A stretch of 56,333 bases of DNA from contig NCSJ02000283.1 in assembly GCA_002812745.2 (NCBI GenBank), positions 1-56,333 on the forward strand, given 5' to 3'. Origin of the DNA: Scytalidium lignicola. Lineage: Eukaryota; Ascomycota; Leotiomycetes. The translations under genes and the position numbers were made by a program. Within the stretch, counting starts at the first letter, position 1, and every line of letters begins with the position of its first letter. Of the stretch, positions 45,101 to 55,706 are shown piece by piece. A model generated the notes under the pieces. The model was not told the DNA's origin and ran no database searches. It was given only the letters and a program-made list of their open reading frames with translations.

Positions 45101-45899
45101 CGACGGCACGTATATTTCAGCTAAGGATAAGCACGTCATTGTTATTGGTGGTGGCGATACTGGCAATGATTGTATCGGCACTTCTGTTCGTCATGGTGCT
45201 AAGTCAGTCACAAATTTTGAACTGCTTCCACAACCGCCTAATGAGCGTGCTCGTGATAACCCATGGCCTCAATGGCCAAGAATCTATCGGGTGGATTATG
45301 GTCATACTGAGGTTAAACAACAGATGGGCAAGGATCCTCGCGAATATTGTGTCATGTCCGAAGAGTTTGTTGATGATGGTAATGGACGCGTCAGAGGTAT
45401 CAATACTATCCGCGTTGAATGGACCAAGTCTCCAACTGGCGGTTGGGATATGAAGAAAATTGAAGGCTCCCAGCAATTCTTCCCAGCAGACCTAGTTCTT
45501 TTGTCCATGGGTTTCCTTGGTCCGGAAGACCGCGTTCTTGGCGATGAGATCGAGAAGGATCCTCGCAAAAACATCAAGACAGCCCCTACAGGAACATACA
45601 AGACGAACGTGGATGGTATTTTCGCTGCCGGTGACTGNCGACGTGGACAATCTCTCATTGTTTGGTAAGTTTAAGCACTAGCCCTTATTTTATTTCTTAA
45701 TTTTGTTACGCTTCAGCTACTAACTGCCTGCAGGGGTATTAATGAAGGCAGACAAGCTGCCCTGAATGTGGATTTATATTTGATGGGGTCAACGAACCTC
45801 CCTGTCACTGGTGGTATCGTAAAACAAAGCGCCGAAGAAATCCTGAGCAGGGTACCAACCAGGGCTCCCGTCCAGGTAACTGTTGCCGCTGCAAGTTGA
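39149..45899 (+). CDS. GLT1: Glutamate synthase (NADH), GOGAT
   Basis: This iron-sulfur flavoenzyme converts glutamine plus 2-oxoglutarate to two glutamates with NADH. Seven exons: 39149-39261, 39317-39370, 39434-39474, 39540-40212, 40275-42961, 43023-45664 and 45734-45899; all joins keep frame if the N at 40162 is dropped, giving 2124 residues, as in other fungi (about 2120-2145). Order: 49-residue propeptide; amidotransferase with mature N-terminal Cys50 (DACGVGF); FMN synthase domain with a 3Fe-4S motif CX5CX4C ([12 protein letters not shown]) split by intron 5; glutamate synthase beta-helix; linker; then the fused small-subunit part with Cys clusters ([19 protein letters not shown]), and two Rossmann motifs ([13 protein letters not shown] and [11 protein letters not shown]). 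The N at 45638 sits in the third base of TGN where Cys is expected (AAGDCRRGQS). A splice variant at the last codons is possible but less likely. Confidence 0.95.
40162..40162. other. Extra N breaking the glutamate synthase frame
   Basis: Keeping this N gives NTFPILG and then a stop; dropping it gives [14 protein letters not shown], the conserved family motif. The phase-1 donor at 40213 matches the phase-1 acceptor at 40275 only when the N is dropped, so it is an assembly insertion. Confidence 0.92.
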
Positions 45900-46743
45900 G
45901 CTAAATAATTAAAACCTTCAGCTTGTACCAACCGGTTTAAATCACAGGGAACCAGACACTCCAAGGTCAAGACAGATATTAGATGGCTGAGGACCATCTA
46001 GTTAGGATATATCTACGAACCGCACCAAGGAGAGGATGTACGAAAATTAGTATCCTACTGGAGTCTCTACAGCCTTGATGATTACGCTTTATGATACCAT
46101 TAGATACCAAAACATTTTGGGAGTTGGATAAGGGGTTATCGTCATTGTACATAAATCAATTCATGTTACGTACATATAAACTCTCGTTATGAACATTCCT
46201 AAATTGATTGACTATAAGGACGTATAGTATAAGAAGAGTTAATGATAGCAAGGGTGGTTCTCTTGTTGTTCACCTTGTAATCTACTAATACTAATTGAGT
46301 TACTGTTTTATCCTGGAAACCGAATATCACGTGAGTTTGCGGGGCTTTACAGTATTAAACCTGGTTGACTAACCACAGTAGCTTAGTAGCTGTGCAGCAC
46401 CTTGCTGATAGCATTAGCCAATCAGCTTGCGCTGTACAGGAACGTGATTCCAAGCAAAGACAATTGCTCTGTGTAAAGAGAGATTTTTCTTTGAAAAATA
46501 TGGCATGGATCTAGCTTAAGTTGTAGGTTGCAAAGTTGCGTTCATGATCCTAGCCCATTGGCCAATTACTTTTCCTTTGCCGACATCGAAAGCTTTCGAC
46601 TTCTTTGGTCCTGTTTGCTCGACGAAAGAGCGTTGCAACGAACCACGATCTGCAGCACGAACTACACCGAGTTACCATCTCTTCTTTCCCACATTCCCCT
46701 CAACCACGTATTCTCGGCAGAATAGAGGACTGCCCATCCCAGT
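45900..46743. promoter_or_regulatory. Intergenic with CACGTG, upstream of VTC2-like gene
   Basis: About 840 nt. A CACGTG word at 46328-46333 lies about 410 nt before the VTC2-like start, fitting the site type of Pho4/NUC-1 phosphate regulators. Two upstream ATGs (46504, a five-codon uORF, and 46544, a long frame that overlaps the gene start) suggest transcription starts downstream of them. Confidence 0.5.
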
Positions 46744-49170
46744 ATGCGTTTCGGGAAGACTTTGCGGGAGTCAATCTACCCACCATGGAAAGATCAGTAT
46801 ATCGAGTACGGAAAGCTCAAGACTCTGTTGCGTGAAGATCGAGCTGATGACGATCGGACATGGACAGAGGACGATGAGAACAAGTTTTGTGATGAAGTCT
46901 TCAATACCCAATTGGAGAAGGTTGCCGGGTTTCAGGAACAAACGTTTAAGAGTTTGGAGCAGCGAGCGAATGACACTGCTGAGAAGCTTCGAGACTTGGC
47001 ACCTAGTGAAGGTAGTGTCAAGGGCGATATTACGACGGGGAGGTTCAGAGAAATTGAGGATGAACTTGATGCGATTATAAACGAGACGAAGGAACTCAAG
47101 AAGTATAGTAATATCAACTATACCGGGTTCCTAAAAATCGTCAAGAAGCATGACCGCAAACGAGGAAACCACTACAAAGTTCGCCCCATGCTACAGATGA
47201 GTCTAGCAAAACGGCCCTTCAATTCGGAGCAGGTCTATTCACCATTGCTCAATAAGTTGTCTGTGATGTACTTTGCAGTCCTTCAACAGCTTGATGAAAG
47301 TACGGACGCAGCAGCAGTATCAAATTCGGAAGCGCAGTCTGAGATGCAAAATGGCGAAAAGTACACGGCTTATAAATGTTAGTTAGCCACAGTTTTGTTC
47401 TATGTGTTTACAAATTACTGACTTAATGTTTAGTTTGGGTGCATCCAGACAATCTTCTCGAAGTCAAAACCTATATTCTCCGGAGACTGCCAGTTCTTGT
47501 GTACAGTGAACACTCGTCTAAGGATTTGGATGGTCAAGGTGATCCTACTCTCAACTCCATATACTTTGATAACCCAAAGTTTTCGCTGTATCTTCAGAAG
47601 GTTGATGGTCAACCCGATGCTTCATCACTCAGATTGCGATGGTATGGGCAGCTTGATTCAAATCCAGAACTATTCTTTGAGCACAAGATTATCAATGGGA
47701 ATGGAAGTAGCGAGGAGAAACGATTCTCCATTAAAGATAAATACATAGTCCCCTTCGTAAAGGGTGAATACAAGATGGAGAAAACAGTGCAGAAGATGGA
47801 GCGACAGGGTCATTCCGAGGCGGACATTGCAGAATTCAAGAATACTGTGGATGAAATCCAGACTTTCATCAAGGAGAATGACCTTCAACCAATGCTTCGC
47901 GCTAACTACACGCGAACTGCTTTCCAGAAACCTTTGGATGATAAAGTAAGAATATCTATCGACACATCATTGGCATTCATAAGGGAGGACGCCTTGGATC
48001 CAGATAGGCCTTGTAGGAGCCCTGAATATTGGCATCGACTCGATATTGACAACGGTAAAATGGTCTATCCATTTTCAATGGTGAACCGGGGTGAGATATC
48101 TAGATTTCCATTCGCTGTTTTGGAGATCAAAGTGAAAGAGGATGGGCAGAAGAAGCAACCGCAATGGGTTCAAGATCTGATGGCATCCCATCTTGTGTAC
48201 AAAGCTCCACGGTTTTCCAAGTTCATCCATGGAGTTGCCTCACTGTTTGAAGACCATGTCAACAATTTGCCATTTTGGCTTAGTGAAGTTGAGACGGATA
48301 TCCGTAAGGATCCACAGTCAGCATTTGACGAAGAACAGGAGAGGAAGGCCAAAAAGGCGGAGGATGATGCTGTTGTCGGAAGCTTATTAGGTACATCAAT
48401 ACGACGCGCCAGTTTCAAACCTGCAGTTAGCTCTCCTGTGGGCCGGTCGTATATGCAAGAGAGACTAACTGCTGAGGACTTGGAGGAAGAAGGAAGGAAG
48501 CGACGCAAGAATCTTGACGGCGAAAATGGGGCTACAACAAATGGCGAATCGAGCCGCACAGGCGGTTATGGTACAATCTCGTCTGTCTTCCCATCCTTCT
48601 CGCTCTCTCGATATGCGCAATCACGACGGGAGAAAAATGTCCAGTTACCTCCCGGGGTTGTTAAGCCTGGACAGCTTATCAAAGACTCTGGTCCATTGAA
48701 AGTTGAGCCTAAGGTCTGGCTTGCAAATGAGCGAACATTTTTGAAATGGCAGCACATCTCCATATTGTTAGGTGGCCTTGCTGTCGGTCTATATACTGCT
48801 GCCGGAGAGAACACCGTTGCTGAATTCATGGGAATAGCATATATCGTGATAGCAATATTTGCAGGCCTGTGGGGTTACGCTATGCATCGTGTGCGTCGAA
48901 ATATGATCGTTCAACGAAGTGGAAAAGATTTTGACAACATGGTTGGCCCTATGATTGTTAGCTTCGCTCTGATGATCGCGTTGCTACTGAACTTCATTTT
49001 CCAGGTAAGCCAAAGGAAGGATGCAAAGATCGTTGACCTTTTGAATATAACTGACAAATTGAAAGTACCGTGCCGCCCTTGTAAGGCTCGATCAGGACAA
49101 TGACTTCAATATTACTTCCGTACATACGGGTAATCAGCAGGAAAAGCAGTGGAAACTAGATTTAATTTAG
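46744..49170 (+). CDS. Vacuolar transporter chaperone subunit, Vtc2/Vtc3 type (SPX-VTC-DUF202)
   Basis: VTC complexes polymerise polyphosphate and move it into the vacuole; Vtc2/3 subunits carry SPX sensors for inositol pyrophosphates. Exons 46744-47377, 47434-49004 and 49066-49170 join in phases 1 and 0, giving 769 residues. The SPX domain covers about 1-150 (MRFGKTLRESIYPPWKDQYIEY; KKYSNINYTGFLKIVKKHD). The tunnel domain starts at KFWVHPDNLLEVKTYILRR and includes RLRWYG and VRISIDTSLAF to about 545. A basic/acidic linker leads to three membrane helices after VWLANERTFLKW. YPPWK and the PPGV..P linker place it with Vtc2/3, not Vtc4. The first donor is GTTAGT, a less usual form. The last intron is inferred from GTAAGC, CTGAC and AAAG signals; without it the tail differs (stop 49103). 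Confidence 0.9.
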
Positions 49171-49779
49171 AGAAATCTAAGGATAACGGCAAATAACATG
49201 TAAATTGCCTTGTGTACGCAATTTAGGGGAATTATAATGCTTGTATGGAAGGACATAGGGGATTCTGGCATAGGAAGAGTTACTGGTGGTGTAAATCTGG
49301 TTAAGTTTGTATCTCATGGAGTTGNTTTTTTTAATCGTAAGCATATTTATCTCCTGACGACTTTGACTTGATGGCGATGGCGATGGCGATGGCGATGAGG
49401 GGCAAAATCACAAAAGAGACGAGTCTAAGCCCCTCCATACAATCCTAGAGGTGACGTGTGAAATGCCGACGCGAGGCTACGTGGTGCAAACCGAGGCTGT
49501 GCTAGAGACAACTCTCCTAACTGATTCCCTTGACTTTGATATCAGGTGTGATGCAGAATGCAGCCACAGATATCTGTAAAACTATCATAAACAAATTTAA
49601 ACAATGGATGTTATTCACCTTTATCATCAAATAACTAGTTAGGCGCAACATACATATTTTGTTCCACGTTAATGCACGTCTCGGATCGCCTGCAAGCTGT
49701 GCGCTTCTAGTCCAGCCTTGTATTCTATTTGGCCACCGGCGCGTCCGAGTCAGTTTACAAGAGTAGTCTCGAAGATATC
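49171..49779. other. Intergenic with GATGGC repeat
   Basis: About 610 nt, no gene. It contains an N at 49325 before a T-run and four GATGGC units at 49370-49393. Confidence 0.55.
49370..49393. repeat. GATGGC hexanucleotide repeat, four units
   Basis: Four perfect units read directly, in non-coding DNA between two plus-strand genes. Confidence 0.92.
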
Positions 49780-52189
49780 ATGACCAGCGATGAGCAAGGT
49801 GGAAAGCTAAGCCTTATAAGGCGCGGCATGGAGCGCCTTTTGCCAGGCATAAGGAAAGTAAGGTCACAGAGTATAAACAGGAATTCCAGTCAAGTAGCAG
49901 ACTCTCTGATCCATTTTCAGATATTCATCTAACCTGCAGCCAGGAAAGCGATAATCCATCCTACCTACCTGGAGATAATAGATCCCGTTCTCCTGGTACA
50001 TATCGAACCGTTTCGGAGCCCGCCCATGACCGTAGCTCTCCGATATCCAACTCGACCCCAGGAGAGAGAAGCCATGTGCACGTACGAAGGAAGCTGGTGT
50101 GGCCTCCGTTGGGACTATCTAAGGAAGACTCCATATCGCATGGAAAAGCAATAAAGCTCATCGCGACTGGAGCTCCGATCTTCAAAGGACGCAAACGATC
50201 AGTTCCTCATGCTTCCAAGGAGTACTTTACCCTCTACGCGATACGTAAAGGGCGAGAGGATATCGGTGATGACCGACAAGCACTATTCGATGATATATTT
50301 ACTGCATCTTCTTTCAGAATGCAGGGTCCTGGCCTGGCTTTATATCCCTGGGAGACTCTAGAACACCCAAGCATGGCATTCTACTACGGTCACCAACCCG
50401 GGACAATTACCTTGAATCATTGGGTGAGCCTTGCAGGAAATCCTTTCCCAGCAATAGAGCTTAGAGACCCAGGAGTCAAACCTCGAAATGTTGAATTCTC
50501 TGCTATTATTGAACGGCTGATTTATTTGGAAGGTGGGTTGGAAGAGGATCAAGAGGATCTAATGTATAAGAATCTTTACAAACTTCTCCTCAAAGATCCC
50601 GACAGATACACAAACCCACACAAAGCAATGGAAGTGCAGATAACAGACTTAATACTTGTCTTATCGAGACCTGAGTGGATAGATTTCAACCGGCCAGAAA
50701 ACCAGGTCGTGGCAAAGTTTTTTACGAACACCACATATGCTGAGCAAGGACGGTACAAATTGTTCTTTCACCAGCTCCTTTTAAGTATGGAGCTTTATCA
50801 TCGCATACAATCTAAGACGCATGCCGACTGGGCAAAAGAGAAGCTCCTGTCTCAGTTACCCTCACGTATTGCCTGGGATCTTGCTCTTGCTCGCAGATGG
50901 CACGAATGCATGTCCATCGAGCAGTTCGAATCAGAGGCTGGGGTTAGCCAAAGTAAGAGGTCCTACATTTCTGCTAAAAGGTTGCCACTAATTTGTGATA
51001 TATTTTAGTCAAGTTCCATCTTCTATCAAAAAGAGCGCAGGTAAAGGCCTTAAGAAAGTTTATAAGGGCTATGAAGTGGCCGAGTCGCGCTGCGGTCGAC
51101 AATCTGCTCAAAGAACAAGACCCAGATGACGACGCTCTGGAAGAGAGGAGCTCGGACGCGATGTGTTATTTCACTGGCGTTATCTTACCAGGAGTCACAT
51201 TTCCTTGGCTCTTGATGAATTCTCTTATTGACTGCGATGATGATCCTGCCACCAAAGCGCTCTCCACACTGACACATATGCAACCACATTGTGGCTTCCA
51301 GTACAAGGGAACCACGTACTGGTCTTCAACATGTATAGTTGGCAAGGTTGTAGCTCCCACATGCAAAGAAATAGGAGGCTGGGTAGGGCCTGCTCGACCG
51401 GCTCCTGATCTCGAGCGTGTTCAGATTGCCCGGATCCGACAACGACACATCACTCCTAGATTAACCGGCACAGATGTTAAGAAGATGATCCTTAGGTCAG
51501 ATCCACGAGGTCCATCTTCATCCGCATACCCCGTTGCGGACTACCAAGTCCTTTTGCCGGATAGGGATGAGATTATCAACGGCATCCGAATTGAGAAACT
51601 GGCGCTGAAGGCAGTTTCTTCTTTCACTATGGAACAAGAGGAGCAAGGGACAGAGAAGAATAAGCCAGGAACATTCGATGCAACCGTCCAGTTTGCCATG
51701 GATGGACGCTCATGGCCAATCCATCTCTTGTTCGATGTCTCTTTCGTCTCTGCTTATCCCTGTGCTTCCGGACCACATCCGTTATGGAAGAATTATTACT
51801 ACAGAGCCGTCAAGGTCGATGAGCTGCTAGAAATCAAAGACTGGCCTGTATTGAAAGGACGATCCGGTGGAAATGACTTGAGTATGGAAGAAGGATATGC
51901 ATCATCTACTACCGGACAAAAGTCGGTCGATGAAGTTTTGGTAGTGGAGGCGTTTGGCGTTGCAGACAACGAAGTCCTGGCTAGAGCATGGTGTTCTTCT
52001 TGGGGATTCAGTGCTATTATTGCAGATATGGATAAAACATGGTAAGGTTATAAGTTCTGAGAGTATACTATGTGAAATATAGCTAACACTTTGTCATGCA
52101 GCATGGCGTGTTCTATTAGAGAAGCATATGCAGCTCGTCTCAATGTGGTGATTTTAATAGACGGAGGAGTCTCTGAAAATGAAATTTGA
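49780..52189 (+). CDS. Unrecognised 735-residue protein
   Basis: I do not recognise a family. Four exons fit: 49780-49857, 49944-50952, 51009-52041 and 52102-52189, joining in phases 0, 1 and 2, with branch sites such as TCTAAC and GCTAAC near the acceptors. The chain starts MTSDEQGGKLSLIRRG. After a short disordered part (Ser/Pro/Arg-rich, to about residue 75) it looks like a folded, soluble protein: WPPLGLSKEDSISHGKAI, SMAFYYGHQPGTITLNHW, VKALRKFIRAMKWPS and MCYFTGVILPGVTFPWLLMN are non-repetitive blocks with many aromatic residues. No signal peptide and no clear membrane helix. The regular exon phases and lack of low-complexity filler argue for a real conserved gene. An internal AG at 49939 is skipped in favour of 49943 to keep the frame; other small-exon variants at the 5' end are possible. 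Confidence 0.78.
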
Positions 52190-52876
52190 CATGGTTGACC
52201 AGAAGTTTGGTCAAGTAGAGAGAGAGAGAGAGAGAGGATAACGAGTGCACGATACTACGAAAGCGATGCTGGATACATCGAGAATACTTGGGCTGGAGTC
52301 ATGCTAGGAATATGGGCTTTTCACGGAATTTGATACCAATGGAATGCATTTAGGAGTCCTATGGAATTGCGATCGATGGTCGAACACTTTACATATGGTT
52401 GTCCGGTTTTGACCTATGTATTACTTAGCTTGCAGAAAGCAACCATAAATTCACTGTAAGGACAACAATACTAGAAGGCATAAAAATCTTTGCATTCGAA
52501 TCCAATGCCTAAGTACTCATACACGGCCTCCTGTTGATCGGCCAATATCCATCAGACCTAGAGGCCCAACTCACTGGCAGTATCCACAGTGCCATGGAGT
52601 AAGCCAAGGGAGAAAACGCCCCCAAACTCCAAACTATGCAAACCCATGCTATATATAAGATGCCCATATAGCAGGCTAAACTTAAAAAAGATATTAAAAA
52701 AAATGAAAAATTCAATGCTTGAAATTGTAATTTAGATCCCAATGCAGTATCCTCTACCATACCCGTCCGAACCTCATACCATGCCATGCCATGCCATAAT
52801 GCAAAGAATAATATTAATGCACCAGAAAATTTTTTATGTCGCACAGCCTCCTGTGACTTATCAACAATTGACTCCC
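52190..52876. other. Convergent 3' region with AG repeat
   Basis: About 690 nt between two convergent stop codons. It holds a ten-unit AG repeat (52217-52236), three CCATG units (52779-52793) and an A/T-rich segment near 52680-52715. No gene seen. Confidence 0.55.
52217..52236. repeat. AG dinucleotide repeat, ten units
   Basis: Uninterrupted AG run just after the stop of the unrecognised plus-strand gene. Confidence 0.9.
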
Positions 52877-55706
52877 TCAGGCTGAAAAGACCCCGTCACT
52901 AAAACGTCTATCGCTCCTCTGGCCGAATGTCTGTTGTGCCACCCATTCAAGAACAGTCTCATAACAGAGAACATACTGTCTCAAGCTCTGGACCATGCTA
53001 AGTCGTTGACACCTGAAATCCTGTACCGTCTTCTCTACCAAATCGAGATCCTGATCAAAGATCCATAAATCATCCTTGCTCTCTTTATTTCCCTTACTCA
53101 TATCATCATTATAGTCAGAAAAGGACATCTCCATAGGTGTAATGCCACTTCTATGCTCCTTCCGCTGTCGCTTCAACATGTCAATAACAGAATCCACAGT
53201 GCAAAACGTGCCAGTTCGCCCACAGCCGGCACTGCAGTGAACAAGCATCGGTCTAGCATTTGGATCTGCCTCTGGAGAATCTGACTTGGAAGGTAGCGCG
53301 CCACCCGAGACGGAACGTTGGATCAGGTTACTCAGTTCCACCAAACAGAGCAGCTGGCTGGGTTTGGCCGGGGCGCCAAAGTCAGGCCAGGCTGAATAGT
53401 GCACTTGTGTTATTTCGCGCATCGGTGTGAAGGGGTGAGCTGAATGCGAAAGTGTGAACTTCCTGACGATTACATGAGGATGTTCTGTTGACGTTGTATT
53501 GTGTGCGGGATTTGAATTTGGAACAACCGTGGTCTCCGCTATAGTATTAGCACGCCGACGTCTAGAAGCATCACGGCGCTCGGTATGATTGCGATGCGCC
53601 TTTGTCTCCAGAGACACCTTCTTTTCCGACAAGGCTTTCAGTTTTAGGGATCCATAGTCTCCGCTTGCCCAGTAAGGGTGACATTTCAGTTGACCACCTT
53701 CAGACTCAGCCGTCAACATGACGATTACTCTGACATCTTGGTCCCAGATTACACTCCAGAAGTCCTATAATACCAGTATTAGTCGTGCCAAACACCCAAG
53801 GAGGGAATCAAAAATGCCCTCCAATTTAAAAGGGGGGGAGAGAAGGAAGGCGCCTGCTTACCTCGAAAGTATCCGGCAAGGGGCCTTGAGACGCTATATA
53901 TCTCTTGTTACTGCGCGACGCTTTAATATGGCTGGCATTGACGTAGTCACAAGCACCCTCCGAACGACCTTGTAACTTAACTCTCGCATGTTCAAAAGGC
54001 CATATATTGTTGTACCTATTCTTTCCGCCTTTCTCAATGCCAGCTATCCGTACCGCATCCGGGTCTCCTTGCCCATAAGTCACTCCACAAGATAAAGCTT
54101 TCGTCATTCTCGACTGTTCCTCAAGCTCTAGATGAAGAAACTTATCCGATGCTTTCTTTCCGTGGTCCTCCTTTGCAGTAATGGCAGAGAGCCACGTTGG
54201 AAGCAGTTTTTGGTCTTCTGCACTCATTTCCTCCGGAATCTTGATCTCAATCTGTCCGACACCACCTATGAGGTCTTGATTCTGTCGAATATTGCTGAAG
54301 AATGGATTGGCGGCATGCTTTGTAACGGGCATCGCGCAGCCTCCTGCAATGCGTACTACATCAGGACCGGTCGTTCCGAGGGAGAGATTGATCTTTGAGG
54401 ACTGGAATTCGTTATTCGACGCTTGATCAACGAGGTGGGAGTATTTTTCATTGAAGGCGGCAAATCCACCCCTCAATATGTAGCAGCTGCCCTTCCAACC
54501 CTCGTTCGTAAATTTTTTAAGCGTATTCATTGCAGAAGTTGCATCCTTCTTGTTGGAGGAAGAGCCATCGTATACTACAATGTGATTCACATCGGGCCAA
54601 CGTGAGAACCGCTCCCTCTCAGTCTCGCCCGTGAAGGTGTCCCGCAACTTCTGCAGGTTGAACGAAGGCCGTTTCAAGAGTGTAGTGGGGATGCACAGAT
54701 TCAATGCTCCACGGATCCTGGATTGGGAGAACTGCGGGAAAACTCGAAGGTCCAGCAGTAAGTATTCCGAGTCCGGAAGCTGATTCAACATGTCTTTCAA
54801 TTGGGCTGGGGCGACAAATACGGGCCCTTCCTCCAATGCCACTGGTAATGTGGCTGCCCTGGTATTCAGCCCAGATTGCGGAGCATTTAGGTGCGGCGAT
54901 GGAGCGTCCAACTTATTGTTCGGCAAGGAGAGCCTCGGATGTCTCTCGTCCCGGTAGGACATGGCATTTCGTTGGATGTGTGATGGAAATGACGGTGCGG
55001 CCACGGGGGATTCTCTCATAGGCATGTCAAAGAACGAAGGCGGATTCACCGAAGCCTCTGAGGCGCGTTTCGACTCCGAAGAGGCATATGCCGAGTCTCG
55101 ACCCCAATCTAAGTCCAGCTCCATCTTTGGGGAAGGATCTACACCATCAGGATGCCTCGCGCTCGGCGACAACAAAGAATGATATCGTGCCTGCGATCCT
55201 CCTGATTGCTGATCTAGGCCGGAAGGTCTCGACGAGGTGGGTGTTGACAGGAACGGGACCAGACCACCGCGACTGAGATTGAAGCCATTGTTTGCTTCTG
55301 TCTGCCTCCTGAAACACTCGTACTCTGGATTTGCACTCAGGGGGATATGTTTCGGCGAGTCCGCAGTACTACCACCGAAGGACAGGATAGACGAAGGACT
55401 CCAGTTAGCCGTGGGGCCCACCTCCGAATCGTGAGTGTCGACGGCTGGATTCGAGACGAAACCAAAATAATTTGGACTGGATGATCTGGCCGGAACTTGT
55501 GTTGCTGGTGCGCGACTTGGGGGAGTGGTGGTGGTGGTACTGATCATTGGGGGTAAGGGCTGTCCAACCGATGGGGGAATGCGAGTTGTCGCCGTGGGCA
55601 AAGGGGTCGTCGTAGGTCTGGCAGCGGTTCGATGGTTATGAGGGAGGGAGTGTGAGTGTGAGTGAGATGACTTCGAAGTCGGTCTAGTGGCGGTCTTGGT
55701 GACCAT
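52877..55706 (-). CDS. Rhodanese-tyrosine phosphatase, likely MAP-kinase phosphatase
   Basis: Related fungal enzymes (Ptp2/3, Pyp1/2) dephosphorylate stress-pathway MAP kinases. Two exons, 55706-53862 and 53764-52877, join in phase 0 and encode 910 residues. The first about 290 residues are low-complexity Ser/Thr/Pro/His. A rhodanese-like (Cdc25/MKP-type) domain spans about 290-427 (LLLDLRVFPQFSQSRIRGALN); its active-site loop (VVYDGSSSNKKDA) lacks the catalytic Cys, so it is probably a docking module. The phosphatase domain runs from about 500 to the end: NRYNNIWPFEHARVKL near 555, the WPD loop near 740 (YSAWPDFGAP), and the CX5R signature HCSAGCGRTG near 790. The domain contains an insert rich in Arg/His (THRNHTERRD) before the WPD loop. 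The start is the first ATG of the long frame. Confidence 0.9.

Noticed and set aside
45865..45994. Extra 3' intron in glutamate synthase (GTAACT donor at 45876)
   Set aside because: The direct read to TGA 45899 gives a family-like length and ending; the spliced tail looks unlike the family.
46544..47080. 178-codon frame overlapping the VTC2-like start
   Set aside because: Its second half is the shadow of the SPX-coding exon; the first part has no domain.
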